This document shows positions 46,625-55,295 of a stretch of 61,966 nucleotides of DNA, piece after piece. The notes beneath the pieces were generated by a model. That model saw only the letters and a list, made by a program, of their open reading frames with translations. It did not search any database and had not been told where the DNA came from. The translations under genes were made by a program, and so were the position numbers. This DNA comes from Candidatus Zhuqueibacterota bacterium (lineage in GTDB: Bacteria; Zhuqueibacterota; Zhuqueibacteria; Oceanimicrobiales; Oceanimicrobiaceae): positions 1 to 61,966 of the forward strand of contig JAJDAF010000038.1 in NCBI GenBank assembly GCA_029261995.1, written 5' to 3'. Every line of letters begins with the position of its first letter. Position 1 is the first letter of the stretch.

Positions 46625-49600
46625 CTATTTGATGATGCCAATTTTGCCTCGCTTCGTGCCAATAGATGATTCAACGACGTACAAGTACATACCGTACGCA
46701 ATATCGAGGTTCTCTTTGGTTTTGAGATTCCATGAAACCACGCCATTGTGAATGCCGCCCTCATGAGCCAGGCTGACGACATGCTCGCCCCGTGGCGTAA
46801 AAATGTGAACGCGAGCATCTTCGGGAAGATGGATAAAATCGATGCGGCGCTCGCCCCTGCCACGAACTCCGGTGGCAAGCGGAGCCTCGAACGGAGTCGC
46901 AACAATGTAGGGGTTGGGGACCACCCTGACTTGTTCCAGAGCATTGTTGCTTCTGGCCGTCTCTACATCTGCTCTCGCTTTCACCGTAGAGAAAGTGTAC
47001 TGGTCGCCGCTGCGAAAGGGAATCGCAGTTTGCAGAAATAGCGTGTCCCCAAGGGCAAAGGAAGACACGCTGTCGTCTTCGCTGGTGACGAAGAACAGCA
47101 TGTTCCAGGTAGGCGCCAGCTCACCATTTACGCTGGCCTCAAAGAAAATCATCTGATCGCTTGGCGATAGCTCCTGGTTGCGGTCGATGTCAGTGAAGAG
47201 AATCGGAACCTGGACGTTGTCAGTGGTATTCCAGACCTCGAAATTGACTGGAATACCAGGTAGAGGAATCGGGATAGGCGGTGGCGGCAAAGTTGTGTCC
47301 ACCACTCCATCGAAAAACCGAATCTCGTAGTTTCCGGGATGTGGCAATAGTTCTACAGGGCGCAACTGGCCGGATTGGTCCGGGAAGAGCACGCTGGTGT
47401 TACTCGAAAAGGTGAATCTCAGCAAAGTCTCCCTGTTGAAACCGGAAGTCGCGTTGTCGATTTTGACATCCAGTCTTTCTGATGTATTGTTGAAAACCAG
47501 TTGAACGCCATCAAAGATATCCGTATCCCTGGTTTCAGTCGCGAACGGACTGCCCTGGATGTTGCGGCTTTCAAAGACCGGGTAGTGCTGGTAGGTTATC
47601 GAAAACTCACCGAAGCCGAGACTACCCGCGGAACTGCCCTTGATCTTGCCATTTGATGCATCCAGCACATAGTCCGCAGGGTCAACGACTTGATTGCCGG
47701 AATTTCTGACCTCGACGGTTTCGACCGCCAGGTTCTGATTCTCCAGGCTGACGAGGAAGGTGTCGTTGGCGGTGAACTGCTCGGTCACCGGCGTCGAGTT
47801 CCGGACGGAGTAGGCGTAGGTCAGGGGGACAAGCAACTCTTCCTTGTCGAGCTGATCGACATTGGGCTCACCGATGTCCGGCCGGCCATTTCCTTCCGTG
47901 CCATCTGCATCGTCAGTGTCCGGCACGCCATCGCTGCCAACATCATCGGTCAGCAGATCCCAGTTGTTGTTGTTGTCAACGCCATCGTGAGCGGTATCGG
48001 TAAACTCGACGCGATACTGGCTGCCCGTCTGAGCCGTCTCGTCGATGATCTGAAAGAACACCTGGCCAGTGCCAGTCACGTTGGATTTCTCCAACTCCTC
48101 GGAATCTTCCGGAGCTACAAATCCAGCAACCGGTGCGTTGGGCACCACCACTGCAGTGTTGATGTCGTTGAGGATGACGCCGCTCAGGTCATCACGCGTG
48201 ATTGCCTTTGTGTTTTCTGAAGGAAAGATATCCTCTGCCGCGCTGCCGCGGTCATAGGCGACGACTGCGTAGTAGTAGGTGCGTCCGTTATCGACATCCG
48301 TGTCCACAAAACTGTGTTGCAGACCCGTGTTCTCGCCAAGGAAGAAGCTCAGCCCGCGAGCGTCGTTCAGAATCTCCTGACTCGGCCTGAAGAACCCAGC
48401 GATGTCATTGTCCAAGTCGAACTGTTGCAGCGCGCTGAATCCGGTCACGGTCCCAAGTCCGTCTGTCACTTTGAAGGCGTCAACAAATCCAATATCCGTG
48501 GCTCGGTAGATTTTGTAGCCCTCAAAGTCCTTTTCACGCAAGACCGGATCGAGCGAATTTTCGGCGCGTCTGTCCCAATACAATGTAACCTCGCCATCCC
48601 CCGGAACTGCCGTCATGGTCGGTTTTAGGGGAGGCTGCGGGAATCTGTAATCCGCATCAAAAATTTTCTGGACCGTCACCCGATTTTTGAGGAGATCTTC
48701 GATCTCGACATTGCGGCCGCCACCATCTCCGTACACCAGCGCCAATGAAAAACGCTCAACTTGCTTCGCCAGCAACGGGAAGTACCCGGAGCCGTAGACA
48801 AAATCGCCATCTTCACCGTTCACAGGCAAGTTGTTTTGAATGGATGTCGGCACATCAAACAGACCCGGCGCCATGCGGCCCCAAAGTTCTTCATCATTTG
48901 CCAGATCGATATCACCGGCAGGCACAAAATACTCGAAACTGGTCAAACCGATCTGGTCCGACTCGTCCACGTCAGTCTGGTCGAAATTGGGTTCGCCAGC
49001 GGTTGGGAAACCATCCCCCTCGCCAAAGTCGCCGGTATCCGCTTGCCCATCCGCACCAACATCGTCGAATTCCGAATCCCAATCATTGTCGTTGTCGATG
49101 CCATCGTTGCGCTTCTCGTCGATCATGGGATTATTGGATCCATCGCCGCTCAGGTAATCGATGAACTTCACTGGTTTGAGAATATCGATCAGGACGGTAC
49201 CGTCAAGCTCACGCCGGATTTGGCGGAAATGCAGTTGAAAATTCTCGTCAATCAGGCCGTCCAAATCGTTGTCGATACCGTCTGAAGCGTTTGGATTGAT
49301 TGTCTCCAATCCGTTGACGCGAATCAGATTGCCTTCCGTCAGCCGAGTTACGCCAGGCCGGATTGTGATCCGGTTGTTCGCGGCTCCACCGCCTCGGGTG
49401 ACGAAAACCGTATCCGTGGCCGGCACCGTCACCACGATGCGGTTGAAATCACGGTCGATGAGCACCAGCTCATCACCGGCGCTGATGAGACGCTCCTGGA
49501 AATCGGCATCAGTAAACAGCGAGCCGGTTGGGATATCCGAGTTCTCTGCGTCGCCGTCGTTGTCGATGCCGTCGAACGGGTTGCCGGGGCTTTCAAGAAA

Positions 49601-50530
49601 AGCGTAGGCAACCACGCCGACGTCGCTACCGACCCAAAGAGGATTACGGCGAACGTTGTCATCAAAGTCCGCGGTAAAGGTCATGTCTTTTTCGACGTCG
49701 AAGAAAGAATAGTCATCGTCAAACTCATTGCCACTCGGCGTCGAGCCGGTGACTCCGATGTAGGTGCCGACGAGCATGCCAAAGACGGTACGAGTGTAGT
49801 CTGTGGTTCCGGTGTTCGTGATCTCGTAGAGCCAAAAAATCGCATCCTGAGCGAGAAACTGTGCCCACTGCAGGCCGCGAACTTTGACTTCGAGCCCCAG
49901 GCCGTTGCGACTTGTGTTGACCGAATCGGATTTAAAACTAATGCCAAGATCATTGTTAAGCTCGAAATTGAACTCCTCATCATTGTTGTCATCCATGACA
50001 AAGTAGCTTTCCTGGTCGGCATTAAACACATCGCGGCCAAAGAAGCCATTCCAGGATCCGGGCCAGCCTGGGTCGCCAGGTTCATCCAGCTTATCCGGCC
50101 AAAACGGCGGCCAGGAATTGCGGTTGGTGCTGAGTGCCACCTGCTGTTGTGCATTGTTGAAGTAGCGACCATCAGGTTCAAATCCCCAGAACTTGCCGAC
50201 TGACGATTCCTCCTGATTCTGGGTTGGTCGCGCCACGGGCGTCACCACAACCGAGTGAAATACCACGCTGTCCGCAACCCCCTCAGCGCCCATCATCGGA
50301 CTAACATCTCCGATGTAACCATTGTTTTCAAAAATCCAGGCGCCGCGAGGTTTGCTCGACGGCTGACCGATCACACCCCAGTTGCCAAATCCGGTCTTTA
50401 CCAGATTCGCGTTGTGGATTGCAGACCGCCTGAACGTACGATCGCTGTTCTGGCCTTGCAGGGCGCCGGTCTGCACAAGGAAAAACAGAATCAGGCAGCC
50501 GGCGGTCTTGTAGATTGAGTACGATTTCAT
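46625..50530 (-). CDS. Giant secreted protein of unknown function with Asp-rich repeats
   Basis: About 1301 aa; I do not recognise a named family. Signal peptide at the ATG at 50530 (MKSYSIYKTAG...GALQGQ). Four or more Asp-rich loops of the thrombospondin type 3/dockerin kind ('DGIDNDGD', 'DGIDNDLDGLIDE', 'DGIDNDNDWDSEFDDVG', 'DGVDNNNNWDLLTDDVG') lie near residues 310, 425, 485 and 855 and should bind calcium. A fibronectin-III-like segment ('GDGEVTLYWDRRAE', 'FEGYKIYRATD') is near 640-700. The last ~85 residues resemble a divergent FlgD-like tail ('RVVPNPYIV', 'YGMYLYVVES', 'KRGKIGIIK'). It lies between a TonB receptor (37 nt) and a PorV-like gene (25 nt), the slot SusD would take. No SusD-like features are seen. 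Confidence 0.8.
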   Translation of the reverse strand: MKSYSIYKTAGCLILFFLVQTGALQGQNSDRTFRRSAIHNANLVKTGFGNWGVIGQPSSKPRGAWIFENNGYIGDVSPMMGAEGVADSVVFHSVVVTPVARPTQNQEESSVGKFWGFEPDGRYFNNAQQQVALSTNRNSWPPFWPDKLDEPGDPGWPGSWNGFFGRDVFNADQESYFVMDDNNDEEFNFELNNDLGISFKSDSVNTSRNGLGLEVKVRGLQWAQFLAQDAIFWLYEITNTGTTDYTRTVFGMLVGTYIGVTGSTPSGNEFDDDYSFFDVEKDMTFTADFDDNVRRNPLWVGSDVGVVAYAFLESPGNPFDGIDNDGDAENSDIPTGSLFTDADFQERLISAGDELVLIDRDFNRIVVTVPATDTVFVTRGGGAANNRITIRPGVTRLTEGNLIRVNGLETINPNASDGIDNDLDGLIDENFQLHFRQIRRELDGTVLIDILKPVKFIDYLSGDGSNNPMIDEKRNDGIDNDNDWDSEFDDVGADGQADTGDFGEGDGFPTAGEPNFDQTDVDESDQIGLTSFEYFVPAGDIDLANDEELWGRMAPGLFDVPTSIQNNLPVNGEDGDFVYGSGYFPLLAKQVERFSLALVYGDGGGRNVEIEDLLKNRVTVQKIFDADYRFPQPPLKPTMTAVPGDGEVTLYWDRRAENSLDPVLREKDFEGYKIYRATDIGFVDAFKVTDGLGTVTGFSALQQFDLDNDIAGFFRPSQEILNDARGLSFFLGENTGLQHSFVDTDVDNGRTYYYAVVAYDRGSAAEDIFPSENTKAITRDDLSGVILNDINTAVVVPNAPVAGFVAPEDSEELEKSNVTGTGQVFFQIIDETAQTGSQYRVEFTDTAHDGVDNNNNWDLLTDDVGSDGVPDTDDADGTEGNGRPDIGEPNVDQLDKEELLVPLTYAYSVRNSTPVTEQFTANDTFLVSLENQNLAVETVEVRNSGNQVVDPADYVLDASNGKIKGSSAGSLGFGEFSITYQHYPVFESRNIQGSPFATETRDTDIFDGVQLVFNNTSERLDVKIDNATSGFNRETLLRFTFSSNTSVLFPDQSGQLRPVELLPHPGNYEIRFFDGVVDTTLPPPPIPIPLPGIPVNFEVWNTTDNVQVPILFTDIDRNQELSPSDQMIFFEASVNGELAPTWNMLFFVTSEDDSVSSFALGDTLFLQTAIPFRSGDQYTFSTVKARADVETARSNNALEQVRVVPNPYIVATPFEAPLATGVRGRGERRIDFIHLPEDARVHIFTPRGEHVVSLAHEGGIHNGVVSWNLKTKENLDIAYGMYLYVVESSIGTKRGKIGIIK

Positions 50531-50567
50531 TTTAATTTCCCACATGTTCACAAGCTTATTTGCCTGG

Positions 50568-53456
50568 TTAGAAACCAAGTGTCATCCCGATTTCCACTCT
50601 TCGAGGTTCGGAAAAATGGGTTTGATTGGTGAAAAACTCACGCTTCGTGTTAACCAAGTCCGGGAAGGTAGCAGTGGTTTCATCCACAGTGAATTTGCCG
50701 TCGCCAGTGTCATCGAACACATTTACTTCGTTGAGCGTGTCAAACAGGTTGAAGACGCGCAGAAATAGACGTGCTGAGTAACCACCCGGGATTGGCAGAT
50801 TGTAGTACGCGCGCAGGTCGAGGTTGTTGAAAACAGGCTTGCGCTCGCTGTTTGTCAGCAGTGTGCCGACATCCTGGGTGTCGCGCGGGGTGAAAGGCTG
50901 GCCTGAACCGTACTGGTAGAGCAAGCTGCCGCCCCAACGTGGTTTGCTGTAAGACAGGGTGGCATTGACGGTGTGCAGTTGATCCCAGTCTGTGTTGGTG
51001 AGCGTGATCTCTTCTTCTCTGCCTTCGGCCTGATTCCGGCGCGCCTGCTCGGGGTCTGAGTTGGTTGTCTTGGCGATTTGAAACGTGTAATCAAGACTGG
51101 CCGACATCCCCTGGCCGAAGCGTTTGCTGCCCGAGAGCACTACGCCACGCACAAAACCAAAATCGCTGTTCACGATTTTGCTGTAACGCTGGCCCGTGCC
51201 GAAGACCGAGACTGCTTCCGAATTCGTGCCGGCAAGGTCGCGGATGTCGCGAAAGAAAATCGTGATGTCCGAGCCGATGTCGTCACCGATCTGCTGCTGC
51301 AGCCCGATCTCACCGCTAATGGTGAACTCTGGCTTGAGGTCGGCATTGCCGATGGTTGTTGCCGTACCTTCACCCGGCTCGAGTTCAAATTCGGGGTTTT
51401 GATACAATCGTTCGAAGTTGGGAACCTGAATGAAATAGCCGTATGAAAAATGGAAGACGCCGCGGTCCGTGACGGGAAAGGCGATACCAATTCTTGGACT
51501 GACTCGCGTCTTGGTGGTTGCGTCTTTAAACCAGAAGGCGCGCCGCTCGGCCTCTGTGAACGTGCGTTCGCCATCATCCTGAAATCCATTGCCGTTGCTA
51601 TCTTCGAACTTGTGTTCGGGTTTGATAGGATTTGTCACTTCAGGGTCGCTGGGGTCAGCCAGCACAACGCCATCCGGATCGAAATGGTCGAAGCGAATGC
51701 CAACGTTGACCACCATGCTTTCAAATTCCATCTTATCCTGAAGATAGCCGGAGAATTCTTTCGGTTTGTGTAAATACTTGTCGTGAAACCGGCTGCCCAG
51801 GGTCGGAATCTGGAAGTCCGAAAACGGATCTTCCGGGTCGAAACCGCCCACCGGTTGCAACGCGATGTCCTCCAGAAACACGCGATGACGACGGAATTGC
51901 AGCCCGCCTTTCACCTGGTGGCTGTTGGTAACCTGACTGGTGATATCGAATTTCCCCAACCACGTTTCTGTTTCGCGGCGGAATCGGCTGTTGTCAGTAC
52001 CGCCCGACCTGAAGTTGAAGGGAAATTCCAACAGCAGCTCCGGATCAACATAGCGATTGGGATTCTCTATCAAGATGCCGTCCTCTCCAACAATAATCGG
52101 ATCACCGTTTTCATCCGTTTGCACCTTGAGGTCCTCAAACAGCTTGGATTCGAATTTCTTGCTAAAAAAAGAGACGCCGATGTCGTAGAATGTACGGGAG
52201 CCCAGCACATGCGTGAGTTTTGCGATATGCGTATTGCCCTCACGAAATTTCCGGGTCGCGCCGTCCGGGTTGAAAATATAACTTCTCTCGTTGTTTGCCA
52301 GGCTGAACTCCCGGAAGTCCCTGTCGTTGCGCAAAAAGGTGTACCCAAGTTTGATGGCAGGAGTGACCCGGTAGACCAGCTTAGCCTGGGTAAATAGCTC
52401 TTTGCTGCCATTCATATCTACGAATTCGTTGTCGCCAATCGCCGATGAATCAGACGGGACTAGCCTAACCGTACCATCTGAGTTCAATACCGGCACGCCA
52501 TTCTCGTCCGCCTCAACACCGACAGGGAGAAAATTGGGCAGGAACTTTCGCTGACCTCTGATCCATCCACCACGGTTGATATAGCGGGCGTTGACAAAGT
52601 AGAACAGCTTGTCTTTGACAATCGGGCCGTGCAGTGAAACTTCCAGATTTCGCGTGTCGATGGGATCGGCGCCGTCAATATCAAAAAAGATGTCATCGTT
52701 TGAACTGATGTGGTCGCCGGAATAGGCAGTCACGGAGCCACCGAAATCATTGCTGCCTTCCTTGGTCGCAATATTGATGATACCCGATTGGGCCTGACCA
52801 TACTCGGCGTTGAATGCGCCGCTGATCACCTGTAGCTCCTGGACCGCGTCCTTGTTGAATTCAATCACCGAGCCGCCGTCGAACACATCGGTGACGGGCA
52901 TGCCGTCGATCCAGTAGCCCACCTCGCCTGCACGCCCACCACGAATGTGCAGATTGCCGTCGCGGTTGACGATGCCAGCCTGCAGCTCAATGATATCGGA
53001 CAACTCCGCGACGGGCAGCGCAGCTATCTCGTCAACTCCGACCACAGCCGTAGATGCGGTGAGATCCCTTTGCACAAGCTCGCGCTCAGCAAAAACGGTT
53101 ACAGACTCGCCGGTTTCGAGGATCTCCGTGCCCAAACGGAAGTTGACCTTGGTCGTGAGATCGATGGACACGTTGATGTTCTCGTAGGTAAATGAACCAT
53201 AGCCCATCATCGAAGCCTTCACGGTGTAGACACCCGGGCCTACATTCAAGATAACGAACTTGCCATCAAGGTCGGCGGCCGCTCCCATGAAGGTGTTTTC
53301 CAGGACAATGTTTGCGCCGGGAAGTGGCTCTCCCGTTTCGGCGTCCACGACCTGGCCGGAAATCTTGCCGGTCGTTCCGGCAGCGACCGATCTCGGGATG
53401 AGAATCAAAAGACTCAAACACGACAAAGTCAGTGCTAGAAAACGTAACTGTTTCAT
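50568..53456 (-). CDS. TonB-dependent receptor with carboxypeptidase-regulatory-like domain
   Basis: About 962 aa outer-membrane import receptor. The ATG at 53456 starts a signal peptide (MKQLRFLALTLS...SVAAGT). Residues ~30-115: carboxypeptidase-D-regulatory-like domain ('ISGQVVDAETGEPLPGANIVLEN') as in SusC-like proteins; ~120-235: plug domain ('DIIELQAGIVNRDGNLHIRGGR', 'DAVQELQVISGAFNAEYGQAQSGIINIATKEG'); rest: a 22-strand barrel ending in MTLGF. It would import maltodextrins with TonB energy, by genomic context. It is not preceded or followed by susD. Gap to lacI is 48 nt. Confidence 0.92.
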   Translation of the reverse strand: MKQLRFLALTLSCLSLLILIPRSVAAGTTGKISGQVVDAETGEPLPGANIVLENTFMGAAADLDGKFVILNVGPGVYTVKASMMGYGSFTYENINVSIDLTTKVNFRLGTEILETGESVTVFAERELVQRDLTASTAVVGVDEIAALPVAELSDIIELQAGIVNRDGNLHIRGGRAGEVGYWIDGMPVTDVFDGGSVIEFNKDAVQELQVISGAFNAEYGQAQSGIINIATKEGSNDFGGSVTAYSGDHISSNDDIFFDIDGADPIDTRNLEVSLHGPIVKDKLFYFVNARYINRGGWIRGQRKFLPNFLPVGVEADENGVPVLNSDGTVRLVPSDSSAIGDNEFVDMNGSKELFTQAKLVYRVTPAIKLGYTFLRNDRDFREFSLANNERSYIFNPDGATRKFREGNTHIAKLTHVLGSRTFYDIGVSFFSKKFESKLFEDLKVQTDENGDPIIVGEDGILIENPNRYVDPELLLEFPFNFRSGGTDNSRFRRETETWLGKFDITSQVTNSHQVKGGLQFRRHRVFLEDIALQPVGGFDPEDPFSDFQIPTLGSRFHDKYLHKPKEFSGYLQDKMEFESMVVNVGIRFDHFDPDGVVLADPSDPEVTNPIKPEHKFEDSNGNGFQDDGERTFTEAERRAFWFKDATTKTRVSPRIGIAFPVTDRGVFHFSYGYFIQVPNFERLYQNPEFELEPGEGTATTIGNADLKPEFTISGEIGLQQQIGDDIGSDITIFFRDIRDLAGTNSEAVSVFGTGQRYSKIVNSDFGFVRGVVLSGSKRFGQGMSASLDYTFQIAKTTNSDPEQARRNQAEGREEEITLTNTDWDQLHTVNATLSYSKPRWGGSLLYQYGSGQPFTPRDTQDVGTLLTNSERKPVFNNLDLRAYYNLPIPGGYSARLFLRVFNLFDTLNEVNVFDDTGDGKFTVDETTATFPDLVNTKREFFTNQTHFSEPRRVEIGMTLGF

Positions 53457-53504
53457 ATTGGAAGTCCCAACATTATTGAATAATTCTCTGCTGAAATGAC
53501 ACAT

Positions 53505-54521
53505 CTAACCACCGCAACTCTCGCGGATAACCAGCTCTGTGGTAAGCTTCTGCTTGAATTCTTTGTCGAGACCCGGCTTGCACGTCACTTTTGCAATCAG
53601 GCGATCGACAGCAACCTGGCCCATGCGCGTTGTCGGCTGTTTCACCGTCGTCAAACCGACATGCTCCGCAAGCTCAATGTCATCAAAACCGACAACGGCG
53701 ACATCTTCCGGGATTCTCAGGCTCCGCTCGCGAATCGCCCGCATCGCGCCGATGGCCTGAATGTCGCTGGAAACAAAAACGGAACGGGGCCGCCTGTCAC
53801 CTAGGTCGAGCAAGCGCTGCATGGCAACATAGCCGGCCTCTTTATTAAAACCATCTGCTTCTTCCGCGAAATCACAGGCGACAAAATAGCTCTCGTCGAA
53901 CGCCCGGCCATGCTCAGCCAGCGCCTGTTTGTAGCCAGCCAAGCGCAGCCTTGCCGGCACGCTCTTAAGCTGGCCGTCAATCATCGCTATGGTCGGATAC
54001 CCGAGCCCGATGAGATGGTTGGTGGCCTGCCGAGCGCCCTCAATATTGTCAACCTTTATTGAATCGAGCACAGCGTGGTCACCGTCAACCAGCACAATAG
54101 GAAAATGCTGAACCGAAAACTGTTCTGCATAGTCGTCATCGATTTCAAGAGACACCAGCAGGACACCATCAACACGACGCTCCTTCAAGACTCTGCTCAG
54201 GAAAATTTCCTTGTTACTCTTGTTGTCCACACTGTAGAGAATCAGGTCATTCTGCAAACTCGTAGCTGTTCGCTGAATACCGCGAAGCAACTCAAGATAA
54301 AAAAACCCTGTGAAAAAGGGAATGATGCAGCCAATGGTGTTGGTCCGGCGCCGCGCAAGGCTTTGGGCAACGGTGTGCGGCTGATAGTTCAGCGCTTTGA
54401 TTGCAACCAACACGCGGGATTTAGTGGCGTCCGTTATCTGTGGGCTCTTGTTGATAACCCTGGATACGGTGCCTATGCCCACGCCTGCTTTCTTGGCCAC
54501 ATCATAGATCGTTACAGCCAT
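53505..54521 (-). CDS. LacI-family transcriptional regulator of the glucan locus
   Basis: 338 aa. N-terminal LacI HTH and hinge ('TIYDVAKKAGVGIGTVSRVINKSPQI', residues 4-29, then 'HTVAQSLARRRTNTIG'), followed by the periplasmic-binding-like sensor domain to residue ~335, with 'GVLLVSLEIDDDY', 'VDNIEGARQATNHLIGLGY' and 'VFVSSDIQAIGAMRAIRERSLRIPEDVAVVGFDDIELAEH'. Such proteins release DNA when a sugar binds, here probably maltose or a maltodextrin. It is the first gene after the promoter at 54730-54758 and shares it with the TonB receptor genes. Two matching operators cover the start of transcription, so it probably represses its own operon. Confidence 0.92.
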   Translation of the reverse strand: MAVTIYDVAKKAGVGIGTVSRVINKSPQITDATKSRVLVAIKALNYQPHTVAQSLARRRTNTIGCIIPFFTGFFYLELLRGIQRTATSLQNDLILYSVDNKSNKEIFLSRVLKERRVDGVLLVSLEIDDDYAEQFSVQHFPIVLVDGDHAVLDSIKVDNIEGARQATNHLIGLGYPTIAMIDGQLKSVPARLRLAGYKQALAEHGRAFDESYFVACDFAEEADGFNKEAGYVAMQRLLDLGDRRPRSVFVSSDIQAIGAMRAIRERSLRIPEDVAVVGFDDIELAEHVGLTTVKQPTTRMGQVAVDRLIAKVTCKPGLDKEFKQKLTTELVIRESCGG

Positions 54522-54671
54522 CTTTGGACCGCGCCTTCTTCTCTCAGATTAGGTAAGTTGCGAAATTTCCTGTCGAAATGTTTCCACGCCATAACACAGA
54601 AGAATGACCAAACGATGGGGCTCTAAATGCAAAACTCAGGAACTACTCAATCGGAATGGAAGCCGTCTTAC

Positions 54672-54685
54672 TGGAAGGGCTTCCA
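54672..54685. promoter_or_regulatory. LacI-type operator O2
   Basis: TGGAAG-GG-CTTCCA, perfect inverted repeat of the 14-bp LacI/cre-like form (TGNAANNGNTTNCA pattern), 43 bp downstream of the identical site O1. Four helical turns would put both on the same face of the DNA and permit looping or cooperative binding. Confidence 0.6.
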
Positions 54686-54714
54686 AGTAGGGACAATAGA
54701 AAAGCCCAAAGTGA

Positions 54715-54728
54715 TGGAAGGGCTTCCA
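54715..54728. promoter_or_regulatory. LacI-type operator O1 overlapping the transcription start
   Basis: Same TGGAAG-GG-CTTCCA palindrome, beginning one base after the -10 element of the lacI promoter and covering the predicted start point. Binding there would block RNA polymerase. Confidence 0.65.
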
Positions 54729-54729
54729 A

Positions 54730-54758
54730 AGAATAAGAAATCAAAAACTCTTTGTCAA
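54730..54758 (-). promoter_or_regulatory. Sigma-70-type promoter of lacI and the outer-membrane genes
   Basis: Minus strand: TTGACA (54758-54753), 17 nt spacer, TATTCT (54735-54730), with an A/T-rich upstream stretch. Leader to lacI about 200 nt. Confidence 0.65.
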
Positions 54759-55295
54759 GATTTTTTTTAAGTTTCTTTAATAATTTTTCGGCGACTGAGC
54801 GTGCCTAGCTAGCACATCCTTATGGTAAACATCAAAGGCGGGCGAGCATCGGCTTCTCTATTTGTAGGCATTACAGTGTTTGTCTACTCTCTCTGTGACT
54901 GACGACTCTTCTGTCTCGTTGAGGATCCCAACGTGCTTAACTTGTGCCTATATTCCTTCCTATTGATCTGTCCACTTGAGAGAAGACACCTCAGACTATC
55001 AATTTGGATGTTTCCAAAGCCGTTTTGTGAGGCAAACGTAGTGTCTCCCGTTACGCTGAAGTAGAATGATCACGACTAGCCAACAGGGTTCACCAAAAAC
55101 TCTGAAGTTCTTCATGCCACACGTTTTCCCATCTTAGTTGACTGCGGCTACTGAAGCAGGATGTCCAGTTCGATCACTTCGGCAATTTTGAAAGCACCGA
55201 TACTTTCGCTAGGCGTTTTCCTGACCGCACCAGGCATAGTCAAAGACAATAGCATCTTCAGTTCTCGGACAAAAAACCTGTGCCTGAAATCCGAC

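Larger units (their letters stand above)
54522..55295. other. 774-nt intergenic region between lacI and dnaG
   Basis: The lacI-proximal third carries a strong promoter and two operators, listed separately. The rest (about 54780-55295) has no convincing gene, RNA or repeat; it lies downstream of dnaG and may hold its terminator, but no T-tailed hairpin was obvious. Confidence 0.6.

Noticed and set aside
46625-50530. The giant protein as a SusD homologue
   Set aside because: No lipobox, no SusD-type TPR helices; instead Asp-loops, an FN3-like part and a FlgD-like tail.
54780-55295. Possible remnant gene between lacI and dnaG
   Set aside because: The only longer frame (from 55161) runs into dnaG antisense and has no recognisable features.
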